Under the pieces are notes generated by a model that worked only from the letters and a program-made list of their open reading frames with translations, was not told where the DNA came from and ran no database searches. Below are positions 44,301 through 54,482 of a stretch of DNA of 64,000 nucleotides, piece after piece. The translations under genes were made by a program, and so were the position numbers. How positions within the stretch are numbered: position 1 is the stretch's first letter; each line of letters begins with the position of its first letter. The stretch is from Symsagittifera roscoffensis (Eukaryota > Xenacoelomorpha > Acoela > Convolutidae), in the NCBI RefSeq assembly GCF_963678635.1, contig NC_087063.1, forward strand, positions 61,295,850 through 61,359,849. The letters run 5' to 3'.

Positions 44301-47300
44301 AGCAGCTCAAGGGTGGTGAACCTAGGCCAAAGGGGATCTGGGAGGCCATCCAGACTTTATTCGCGGCCATAAATGAAGTACAAGAGAATGTTGCCTCAAG
44401 ATTCGGCTCCAAGACAAAAGTGGCGTTCACAATATCCCCCGGGTACTCGAGCATGCCGCTTGCTCTGCAATTCGTGTACGCGATCTTGATCTTGATTGCA
44501 GAGGGGAATGGGTGGCGTGTCCTGATGGCAGCTCCCAACCGAGAATTGGAACCGACGAACTTGAGACTGCGCAAATCAGAACTCGCGGCGGCATGGGCGG
44601 ATGTCTCCCATGCATTGAGAGGCTTTTACGAGTTAGCCGACATCCTCATCGTATTAGACGAGGTCCTCTTACTGGAAATATCTAACTTCGCTAGGCAACT
44701 TAAGCTCAGCCCGATCATTAGGGACGATCATCCAGTGGTAGTTCACCTGACGGCTAGTCTGTGGTTCCGGGACATGGAATTGACCATCACGAGCTCGACC
44801 AGCAGATCTAGAGGGCCAAACAACGAAACGAAGAACGTGGCCGCATCGGAGAAGCAACTAGAGTCGATGGTGCATCGGTTGGCACAAGAGGGAGGCAAAT
44901 GGTCCTTCTTAACACCAAGATTGGAAAACGCCACAAGGAAAACAAGAGAGGATGCGCCGCTTCTGGTGAAGCAGATCTGGGATTTTCTTGAGGAGCAACT
45001 GGGAAAAGCTGAGGAGAGGGAGATGACGGTTGGCAGGTTCGTCACAGCAGCCAATGAGGTCACAATTGGAGGATTCTGGAGGGAGCAAGCGTGGGGTGAG
45101 CTAAAGACGAGGAGGGATTATGAGATTCTCGAGTTCTTGAGTCCTTGTTGGGGAAAAGAGTTCCTGACCAAAGTGTACAGCGCGAAGGAGACTATCTTCA
45201 AAGCGTTCATACAGGAGGTATTGAATATGCCTATCAGTCTGTTGCTGGCGCTGTACCTGGTCTACCCGAGATACTTGTTTAATATGGGCCCAGCATACAT
45301 GTTCAGTCGTGGCGTGGACGCCCTCAGAATAGACGGGTACTTGACGTTAGTGCTTCTGACCCACGGTGAACTGGCGTCATTCCACCGATTAATGAGGTAT
45401 GGGGAGCCCCTGTCGATGGGAAGAACACACTCGAGTATTGAGACCTACTCATACAAGTGTGCGGCCGGTCTAAGGACGCTGCTAGTGCAGTATCTACTGA
45501 TGCAGAACAGGTACCTGACTGGTGAAGAAAAGAGCCCGAAGACAAGAGAGGAATGGAGAAGAGTGAATGGAGGCATGCCCCTTTTGACGGACCTATGCCT
45601 GGCCATGAGATCGGATCCCATGGGGATCATCCGGGGGCTAGGGGAGGTCGTGACCTGTATCTACGGACCGGCCGTCACGTTCGCGTTTCCAGATCCTCTG
45701 GTGACTGCTTATCGATACTCCGTAACCCACGTGAGCCTCATAAGCGTACTAGATGGAACGACACTGAACTGGTGTCAGCAAGAGGTGCTAAGGGCACAAA
45801 TGAGCAACACGGTGCTCTTCGGAAAGGTGAAGGATCCGGAGTTGATCGTGTACAGTTTCCGAGGACAGCTGCAATGCCGGATGGGAGGCAAGCGCGAGGG
45901 CCCCATCGAAACCTACCCCAAGTTCTGGAACTTGAATCCCTTGGCAGCCAATGGGCAAGAAATCTTGAGAATTCCTGCATGGACGAAAAGCTTCGAGTTA
46001 GTAAAAAAGGAGCTAGAGGCGATATTGGAGAGAGAAGCCCTACCAACGAGCATTCCCGAGTTCCCCATAGTGAGGAGAATGACCCTAGGGATGAACAGTT
46101 CCCTGGTTGTCCCGTCCCCTTACGCGAGAACCACAACCGAAGAACGGCAGAAGGAGTTTACCGACGGCTGGGATCCGCTCTTCATCGGCTACACTGCAGC
46201 GATTTATTTCCATACCAGCGATGTGAAGATAAACTCATGGACGACTCAAGCCAAGAAAATGAGAGGGTCGATGCCCCCGAAATTGTAAGTGCGAGATGCC
46301 TTGAGAATACTTAAGCGGGCAAGTCTAGAGAACCAGTTGCCGGCATGGGACGACGGCAGGATGATAGTGGAGGAAGGGCATATCGCACTGAAAGCAGACG
46401 AGATGCTGTTTGCCACAAGGAGATACCGGGCACCTTACGGACTAGAGCAGGTGGAACGGAATAGGGAAGGAAAGAAGCTGGATGCAGCAGGTCCATTGTA
46501 CGTGGCACTGACAGAACACAAGGGGACGAGTCCAACGACACCATCACCCCTTTCAGTAGACACCCCTGGGGATAAAAAGAGTGGCACCACCGTGGGAGAT
46601 CGATTCAAGAGGATTTTTGAGAAAAGAGAAGCGGAGTCGGGAGATGAGAGCATGGATGAAACTCTCAGTGAGGCAGGAGAGGATATAGAGGTGGGAAACA
46701 CACCGGAGCAGAAGCCAACGGAAGTGGAATTCACTGCGCAGGAACTGTTGAAGGATCTGAGTGAAGAAAACTGGGCAGATACCCCCACGCCACCTTTGAC
46801 CTCGTCCCCCCGCAAGTACTCAGAGATGTCATTGACAAGCGAGAATCCCAACATGGGAATGATCTTCTTGAGTGCGGAGAGAAGGGAAAAGAATACCTTC
46901 GAGGGAAACAGAGACGCCTTCCTGGGCACTCTGGACAGAGATGCTTGGCGAAAGTTCTTGAGCGATTTCAATCGAGAAGTGGATGAAGACACCACATTGG
47001 ATAATTTCAAAGAGGAACTGTGGGACACGGTGGTGAAGTTTGGTGAGCCTGTCCTGATGGGGACGGGTTTAGAAGAGAAAGCCAGAGTAGAACTGCTGAA
47101 CAAGATGGTCGAGTTGAGGAAGTCAAGAAAGACCAGAGAAGACAAATGTAAAGACAGCTCTACTCCGAAACAGAAAACTGACAACAAAATAATTAAATGT
47201 ACAAGGGGGGATAAGGTAGGAACTAGTAATATGATTAAAAGTACTAATATCCTTAAGGCTCGAGCAGGGGGAGGCAAGAGTTGGCTGGAGAAAAGGAAGT

Positions 47301-47311
47301 TGAATCAATGA
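41385..47311 (+). pseudogene. E2 ORF3, coiled coil plus SGNH-hydrolase polyprotein
   Basis: Pieces 41385-42602, 42836-43618, 43566-43934, 43868-46288 and 46289-47311 align in order with E1 ORF3. The first part is a long Arg/Glu/Gln coiled coil. The SGNH domain reads IIGDSLLRVL (42836 on), LMVGTNDVSRG and ADGIHFDRPRG (near 43270), so block I, III and V residues are all present. A second region has LLFAGMNDHLHA. Lesions: a 230-bp duplication with TAA (42600-42602), frameshifts near 43600 and 43900 and TAA at 46286-46288. E1 has none of these, so the parent was one ORF of about 1,850 codons. The function is unknown. The first ATG in frame is 41385. Confidence 0.72.
42402..42861 (+). repeat. 230-bp tandem duplication inside E2 ORF3
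   Basis: 42402-42631 is repeated at 42632-42861. The offset of 230 shifts frame, and removing one copy puts the coiled-coil part and SGNH part in the same frame apart from a TAA just before block I. Both copies carry that TAA. Confidence 0.9.
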
Positions 47312-50300
47312 TGATAACGACGACGCCCCCGAATAAAGACGTGAGATCTCGCAAGAGGAAGAGAGACGTGGAGGGATTGGGCAGTCCTTCAGCTGACGCG
47401 GTCTCGGAAAAAGACTTGAGAGAGACGGCCCCCATGGTTCTGGCGCGATGGAAGACGGCAGCCTACAAGATTGGCTATGAACCGAGGAAACTGCTCGACA
47501 TAGAAAAAGAAATGGAAAACCCCACTAGTTCAGTAACAGAGGAGGATTTCAAACCTCAGACAATAAAGATGAAACGAGGTTCGACGAGCGGGCAGACCTG
47601 GGAAGTGGATGTTGGCAAAGAATGGGTCTCAAGTGAACATCAGGCTGTTGGGAAACAAGTGACCAGTGATCCTCTTGAGAAGAATAAAACCAGAAATACC
47701 TCCCGACCGTGGTGGATAGCCCTCGAGACATTGAAGGAGATGGAAGACTGTTTGAAGAAATTGAACAGTGGAGTGGCCCGCAAACGACACAATTGGGCCA
47801 CCCAGCAGAAGGCTGAGGTTAACAAGATAGAATTGGCAAACCAGCTGAAGAGATCCTGGCAGAACTTATTGAAGGATCATTTTGAAGAGGCGATGAGGAC
47901 ACCCTCATCGGCACCGCCGCTGATGGCGAATCCCTTTATCAGGACTGCAGGACAACTGATGTTCGCGTGGAGCCTGTTGGGGATAGAGCTGGAGACGCTG
48001 ACTTCGTACGATAAGTTGAATTTGGGAGGCAAAAATCTAGAGATATACCGAATGCTGATGCAGCACGTCGCCAGGGACAACTCAGGCTTGAGTCTGGCAA
48101 GAAGGAAAGATGCAACCTGTTTCTTGAGGTGGACGATGTCGATGATGACTGACAGTACCATCCTAGCATGTCATCAGAGAGCAGTCAGAAGCAAGACGCT
48201 GGAAAGGAGAGTCTCCACAGTCATCTTGAATGTGTACCAGAGCACTGGGATAGAGAAGGAGGATGGTTCTAGGCAATCTCTGGAGAACCATAGGAAGTTA
48301 GATGAGATACGAAGGTTCTACAACAAGAAGTTCGAAGAGAAACACGACGTTCACCGCAACCTGGCTTCGTCAGGGGAGTACTTGAAACTCAACAAAAAGG
48401 GAGAGTACCAATATGTTTCTGGAGTAATGGGAATGGCGTACAACCCCTTCTTGGACCTGGAAGCTGGAGGTGCCCACAGAAACTATGAAGTGGGGGAGCT
48501 GCTGAAGTTCTGGACAGAGAAGATAGTGGAGATAGACACTGTGGAGAGAGAGAGACCTAGCCTGGGTCTGGTTCTCGAGAGGACGCCGGAAGTGATAAGT
48601 GTGCCACGCTCAAGTAAAAGAGTGGAGCTAAAAATGGGTAACGGGAATGGCGTGTTGACCACGAATCTGGGAGTGGTATGGAAATTACTCAGACCCTCTT
48701 GGTGTCCACATCCCCATGCGAGTCTGATTGAGGAGGTCACTGAGAGAGTGAGATTGGCACCGACAGAGGATGAGGATTTGGCGACCTTGAGTATAGTGCA
48801 CAGACTGATCCTGCCTCAGATGAAAGAGTCGAGTGAGGTGACGAGTGGAACAGGGTCGGTGAAGAGGATGGAGCCGGGCAGTTGTCTTGATTCGACATGT
48901 GGCAACGGCGAACATACTTGTGATGGACGATCATGCGTCAGGATACAGTCTTTCCAGAAAGAGGAACTCATCACATGGTTTGAGGATATCACCGAAAGGG
49001 AGAAGAGCGAGATACAGATAGTGGCTGAATGTTACGCGAGTACCACCGTGAACCTAGCGACAGCCTTGGGATTTTTCTCAAGAATGTGTAGTCTCCAATA
49101 ACTGGAGAGGCTAGAGTCAGAACACCACCTGGTGACCGCGTTGAGCGTGGAATCATGGCCCGGAGTGTTACAAGTGAACCAGAAGCACATCAAGAGTTGG
49201 AAGATTGGACTCGAGGCGGAGATGGGATTTCCCATGAGCGAAGCCTATGGATTGCCTCTAAATGCGAAGTCCTTAGTGGGGTCAGTGCTGGCTAACCTAT
49301 GTGGAAGCCACTATCCACTACACATGGCGATGGTGGAGGTGTGCAGCCAGAGGGTATTGATAGACAAAGCCTTCTCAGTGCCCAAGTGCGTGAGACTAGC
49401 TCGGATGTCACATCATTCACACAAGCTGTTGAGGAAGATCCGAGGAGCAGTACCAAAGGAACAAAGAGACGACTTGAGTGAAATCTGGGGTGAAGAACTC
49501 CTAGGCTTGGAGGGCGAAAACACAAGTGATCACGGGAGGCAAAACGTGGTGGGGAAACCCGCAGTAGGTGCTCCAAGCTCGGAGGAAGTCGACATGATAC
49601 ACGAGAAAATGATGGAACTTGAGCCTCTCCTAGAAGCTTCGGGAGAACGCAATCTTAGAAGCATCGAGCTCACGCATGGGGATTGTCCATGCCACTGTCT
49701 GGCGCAGACAGTGTGGTACCCGGACCGCGCCAATCTCTGTCTGATCTGGGACGTAGAAGAAATTAAGTCACTGGGACTACCGGAGCATCGACAAAAGGTG
49801 ACCATCTTGGTGGTGAGCACGATGCTGGCTCTGCGATGGATTGAGGAAAACATAGCGAAGTATAGAGAATCGAGAACGCCAACAGCTGAGTCGATTCATG
49901 CGATCGATTACAGCAGGAGACTAGAGTTGTTCGAGACCGCATGCAAGGTATTCGCCATACCAGTGGAAGTCAGACATATATGGAGCCGCCTGAGATTCTT
50001 TCCTTGGTTTCGTGCGACGTTAACATCCTGGTTGTATGTAGTGACAAAGGACCATATGAGGAAACATCAAAAGGAATATCGACAATTCCAAGCTGAAATA
50101 GGACCAGATGCCTTTAAGAGACCTCTGCTAACCCATCGAAATGCGATCACGGCGGGGTGGAAAAGAGTGGGCAGAGTATCCAGAGACAATTCTAGAGCGA
50201 GGGAAACGATACTGGAGGAGGACCTGGCGAGGAATGTAAGCATGAGTCTTCACAACTCCTTCTGTTTGAACCGGGAGTCGAAGGTGAAGAGCCTACCAAG

Positions 50301-50469
50301 TCAATTGAAGAGGTTGCAAGAGCAGAGGGAGTGGATGCGATTCTATGAACAGCTGAAGGCCTGGGAGGAAATTGTGATCAGCTCCGATGACGAAGAGGCA
50401 CTATTGGAACAAATTACAGTGCCAAGAACACCGGTATCGGGTACCTCGAAGGCGAAGAACACGAGGTGA
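47308..50469 (+). pseudogene. E2 ORF4, accessory protein of unknown function
   Basis: One frame of about 1,053 codons with a single TAA (49099-49101), homologous to E1 ORF4. The first ATG (47308) overlaps the ORF3 TGA in ATGA. It shows an N-terminal SRKRKRD cluster, a conserved RRKDATCFLRW / YVSGVMGMAYNPF core, a Cys/His cluster (SCLDSTCG, HTCDGRSC), FSVPKCVRLARMS, PCHCLAQTVWYP and NSFCLNRES near the C terminus. There is no recognisable enzyme motif, signal peptide or transmembrane anchor. It could be a structural, DNA-binding or host-interaction factor; none of these can be shown from sequence. Confidence 0.72.
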
Positions 50470-50893
50470 GCCAGTGGCTCGAAAGGAAATTCTAGAGTCT
50501 TGAGTCTTGAGAGGGAGGGGGCTTGAGAGTGAACTTGGATGAAATCTGGGTTCACTAAAAAGAAATTTTGGACGAATAAAATATTGTTATTAATATGATA
50601 GATCTATTATATAAGTCAAAATGATGCATGACAATTTCCTGACTGAATAGGACAAAAGAAATTTTAAAATTACCAGCTTAAAAAGCGGGGATTCACGGGT
50701 GCAGGTGTGTGCAGATTTTGATTGCTGTTTAGCGATAGTGTGAAAATTTTATATGGTTGTGAATTTTGGAAGGTAGATAAACTTAAGTCCGATGCAAACT
50801 TCTGTAAATGACCACTGGCACTGTATCTTGAGCAACACTCGGTTCTCTGGGACTCACTGGCAGATGACAACACACGATGAGGACATCGATCTC
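50470..50893 (+). other. E2 3' untranslated region
   Basis: A/T-rich, no supported ORF. It separates ORF4 from the polypurine tract. Confidence 0.6.
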
Positions 50894-50907
50894 GAGTCCG
50901 GGGAGTA
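50894..50907 (+). other. E2 polypurine tract
   Basis: GAGTCCGGGGAGTA abuts the 3' LTR and matches the E1 tract. Further copies of TCCGGGGAGT occur inside pol (37625-37634, 40351-40360) and TCCGGGGAGC at 37679-37688. Confidence 0.8.
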
Positions 50908-51807
50908 TGTGCCAGTCGGTCATGTCTGGAGGTTTGACCTTGAGAAACACGTAATTTTGGAGTGAAATTTTAATTTTGGAAATTTCGAATGGAGCCTGTC
51001 ATGCTCAGTTTTCTCGAACCAACTGAAAACGCAAAAGTCAAAAATCAGAACGACCGAATTAACAATTGCGGGAAACTACTCAAGAAAAAGGCAGGAAATT
51101 GCTATTCGCAATTTCTCGATACGAAATAATAAGAGAGTAGAGCTGTCTTATCCTGAAAACAGGAAAATAGAATACAGACTTGAGAAAGGACGACTATTCG
51201 AACGGAAAGGAGTGAACATTCAATGGAAGAGTGGACAACTCGAGTGTCCCAATGGTTCATTCAGAAACTTTGATTCTTGAGACAGAACTTACTTCTGTTG
51301 TTAAAACTAATTAGCTTCAAACTTATTTAGTTATATTATTCAACTCTCAAGCTGCTCATCTTTTACTTACTCCTCATACTCAAGTGCATCGACATGTGAG
51401 TTCTCAATTTAAATTTCTCGAGTGTATTTTATGATAGTTATGTTGAGATAAGGCGAGTTTTAGGTTGATCCATCTGAAATGGATCAAAGTTCCACTGTCC
51501 AATAAAAAGTAACTAAGCGGATTGTTCCGACCCGGTTTTTAACGGCGTTCATGTATTTTGGGTATTTCGAGACCTAAGTATGGGGACGTTTTTATTTCTA
51601 GAGTGGGGGGGGGGGGGGGTATTTTGGTAGTGGCCTTTAAGCTGTAACGGGTTCTAGTCTAGTCTCATGTCGCAAGCGAACCGAATTGGCTCCGACCGTT
51701 CTTGAGGCAGAAAAACACAAGAGATAGTGTCCCTGACTTTTGAGCCAATGGTTATAGGGCCTATTTTTCTTAAGCCTCATATGTGACTAAAGTAGGCGAC
51801 TGTTACA
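50908..51807 (+). repeat. E2 3' LTR
   Basis: Copy of 28754-29643 with few substitutions, a longer G-run and one extra CTAGT. It is followed directly by LINE-A sequence. Confidence 0.92.
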
Positions 51808-52306
51808 AACTTCAGCCGTTGCAGGGCGAAAGCTTTGTCAACAATTCAACTACAACTGAAGATGAGGCACGACTTGACATTAAGGCAAACGGACTCTGGG
51901 GTTCACGATTCAGCCGCGCTTCCTTGATGTGAAAATTTTCAACCCCCATGCCAAAATATCGCGAAAACTGCAGAAGGATGCATACAAATACCACGAAACG
52001 CTGAAGAACTCCAAATATCAGCAAAGAATTTTAAACGTAGAGCAGAGTAGCTTCTGCCCGCTAATTTTTGGATGCACCGGTGGCGCTGCTCTAACAGACA
52101 CGCGGACGATGCAGCGATTGGCCGAAAAACTAAGTGAAAAAAGACAAGAAAGCTATCCAGAATCTATAAACTGCATGAGAACTAAAATAAGCTTCGCGCT
52201 CCTGAGGAGCTCTATACTTTGTAGAAGGGGGTGCAGATCGCTACGCAAAGTTCAATTTATCGACAACTCCATAAGCGCTGTTGTAGAGGAAGGACGGCTA
52301 AGATAA
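51808..52306 (+). pseudogene. LINE-A C-terminal segment, restriction-like endonuclease
   Basis: Continues the LINE-A frame from 28753. It reads GESFVNNSTTT, ARLDIKANGLWGSRFSR and then, after a 1-nt frameshift near 51920, KIFNPHAK, YKYHETLKNSKYQQR, FCPLIFGCTGGAA and a stop at 52306. The DIKANG / DVKIFNP / FGCTGG spacing fits the PD-(D/E)XK-type endonuclease found at the C terminus of RLE LINEs, which nicks target DNA. The ORF from 51929 is only the last piece of this domain. Confidence 0.8.
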
Positions 52307-52449
52307 ATTAACATTATGACGATGCATTTAATGCTGATTTATGACTTCATTGCTGATATATATGCATTTTTATATCGCTGGTATGGCCCTATCCAGCTTG
52401 TGCACTTACGTAACTAAACGGAAGGACCCCTTTTGTAATTTAGTTTTTT
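52307..52449 (+). mobile_element. LINE-A 3' UTR
   Basis: Short A/T-rich tail ending in a T-run (52444-52451) directly before the right target-site copy. No ORF. Confidence 0.55.
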
Positions 52450-52466
52450 TTAATGAGAATAGAAAT
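52450..52466 (+). repeat. Target-site copy 2
   Basis: TTAATGAGAATAGAAA (52450-52465) equals copy 1 at 1617-1632. TGAGAATAGAAAT (52454-52466) equals copy 3 at 54444-54456. It therefore serves as the right duplication of LINE-A and the left duplication of LINE-B. Confidence 0.75.
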
Positions 52467-54443
52467 TAAAGAGTTAAGAATGCCTTTAACTCTTTAAACA
52501 GAGAAACAATGCTGAATCATGTTTTTTCAAATCGCCCCGAATTATATAATTACACCCATTGCGCGTATGCAAACCTAGTTACCTTTTTTACGGAAGCTCT
52601 GTCATAATGTCAGAAGACGGAACTCAGCAAGGTGATCCTGAAGCCCCACCCCTTTTTGCGGAAACAATTCATACACTAGTCAAACAGTTGGAGTCGAAAA
52701 TTAACATCTGGTATTTAGATGATGGGAATTTAGCCGACGACTATAAGGTAGTACTCCGGGACCTTAAAAACATTCTGAAATCGGAACAAATTTACGGCCT
52801 GAGCTTAAACACTGAGAAGTGTGAACTTTGTTTTTTGGGACCGACTACTAGTACACAGTATAATTCAATTTTAACACAATTTCGAAAAATATGCCCCAAA
52901 ATAAAAATAAAAACAAAAGAAGAACTCCTCATTTTAGGATCTCCAATCGGCGAACTTTGCCGAAAAGAATTACTCGACGAAAAAATTAGGGAGCTTGAAA
53001 AAATCTCGGATGTCATTGACAAACTAGACGCCCATTATGGTTTTTACCTCCTGAAAAATTGCTTTAGCATGCCAAAACTCCTATATTTTTTGCGTACGAG
53101 CCCTTGTTTTTTGCAAAATGATTTTTTGGAACGCTACGATAAATTACTAAGAAATTCGTTATGCAAGGTCACTAACGTGAAAATGGATGATAACCAGTTT
53201 TTACAAGCAGTTCTCCCGGCAGCCAAAGGTGGCTTGGGCGTTTCTTCCGCTCGTCTACTCGCTTTACCCGCTTTCTTAGCCTCAGCAGTAGGAGCGAAAG
53301 ATGCCTTGAGCGAAATCTTTGGTTTGGAGCATGTGGATGGAACCTATGATGATGCGCTTAAACGGTGGTTTGACCTTGGAAAAATTGAAATGGCTCCGAA
53401 AAATGAAATCCAAAAAAATTGGACGGAGCCAATTTTTGACAGCGAAATTGCAGACTTGATTTTACGACTCGAACCAACGGACGTAAAAAGGTTCAACGCG
53501 TTCCAAGATAGATTTGGCTCCCAATGGTTGAACGTCATCCCGTGCAAAAATTTAAGGTTAAAACTGTCGAACCAACAACTCAGAATTGCGATAGGACTTC
53601 GATTAGGATCAAAAATATGCGAACGGCATAAACGCGTGTGCGGAAAAGACGTTACCGAGGATGGTTGGCATGGTCTTTCTTGCCTCAAAAGTGCAGAGAG
53701 ATTCTCTAGGCATTCAAACCTGAATGCCCTTATAAAGCAGAGTCTATCATCTACTCACATTCTGTCTGTTTTAGAACCACGACACCTCTACAGGACCGAT
53801 CAGAAGCGACCAGACGGTTTGACGCTCGTTCCATGGGCTGATTGTAAGCAGCTCTTGTGGGATGTAACGGTAGTAGACTCCTTAGCCCCTTGTAGGATTA
53901 ATGCCGGGTCTGTTTGTAACCCTGGTACGGCTGCCGCTGAAGCGGAAGAGCGAAAAATTGACAAATATAAAGATCTTGTAAATGATGGATATCTTTTTCA
54001 ACCGCTAGCTTTTGAAATTCAGGGCGCGGCCGGCCCCAGCACAGAAGTTTTTTTGAGCAAGCTTTGTAAGAACCTAAGCATATGCACTGAGGAACCCAGA
54101 GCAGGCAGCTTTTTAAAACAGAGAATCTCCCTGGCAATACAGATTGCGAACGCCGCTTGCGTACTCGGAACAATAAATGACAAAATAACTTTCGACGAAA
54201 TTTTTTACTTGTAACACTTGTATATTATATTATCTCGTGTCGAGTTGCGTGTTCTTATTGAAGAAGCGTAACCCGTATCGATTTTAAATGAAAAGGACTT
54301 AAACACTTGACATCTTCTTTTATCATTATCACTTCCATATCTAGAAAATTCCAAGGATTTTGACTGGAATACATGATGAAGGGACTCATGACTGTAACCT
54401 CGGTTACTATGATACTTTTGACCTTCTGATTACCTTCGGCAGC
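52467..54443 (+). mobile_element. LINE-B, 5'-truncated RLE-type LINE
   Basis: The copy starts within the RT palm and runs to the 3' end, flanked by the 13-bp repeat TGAGAATAGAAAT. The 3' UTR (54215-54434) matches that of the fragment at 1109-1553. Confidence 0.85.
52559..54214 (+). pseudogene. LINE-B RT C-terminal half and endonuclease
   Basis: 551 codons from the fingers/palm onward: GTQQGDPEAPPL, catalytic WYLDDG, the thumb region, a Cys/His stretch (CERHKRVCGKDVTEDGWHGLSC) and a C-terminal restriction-like endonuclease with RPDG, WDVTV and AAAEAEERKIDKYKDL...FQPLAFEIQGAAG. The N-terminal RT blocks are missing. Upstream bases (about 52506-52558) encode LYNYTHCAY in another frame, so an indel also lies near 52560. 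The listed start is a TTG, not a true start. It is not functional alone, although the downstream frame is intact. Confidence 0.85.
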
Positions 54444-54456
54444 TGAGAATAGAAAT
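54444..54456 (+). repeat. Target-site copy 3
   Basis: TGAGAATAGAAAT, the right duplication of LINE-B, ends 26 bp before the flotillin ATG. It is probably the original genomic site. Confidence 0.75.
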
Positions 54457-54482
54457 GAATATTTTTGCAAGTTTTAGAAATA
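54457..54482 (+). promoter_or_regulatory. Splice-acceptor-like site before the flotillin start
   Basis: ATATTTTTGCAAGTTTTAG (ends 54477) followed by AAATA and the ATG looks like a 3' splice site. It could receive a 5' UTR exon lying beyond the transposon nest or a trans-spliced leader. Confidence 0.45.

Larger units (their letters stand above)
28754..51807 (+). mobile_element. E2: giant Ty3/gypsy-like LTR retrotransposon
   Basis: The element spans 23.1 kb, has LTRs 28754-29643 and 50908-51807 and the same gene order as E1. It is inserted in LINE-A with an apparent 3-bp duplication (AAC) whose removal restores the LINE frame; 4 bp (AAAC) is possible if the LTR ends one base earlier. By eye the LTRs differ at about five substitutions plus a G-run length change and a 5-bp CTAGT repeat, so it is younger than E1. 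E1 and E2 proteins are clearly homologous but diverged, so these are two lineages, not a recent duplication. At least nine coding lesions are present. Confidence 0.92.

Noticed and set aside
41385-50469. Envelope gene of an errantivirus-like element
   Set aside because: Position after pol fits, but no signal peptide, cleavage site or C-terminal membrane anchor was seen in ORF3 or ORF4, and ORF3 has hydrolase motifs.
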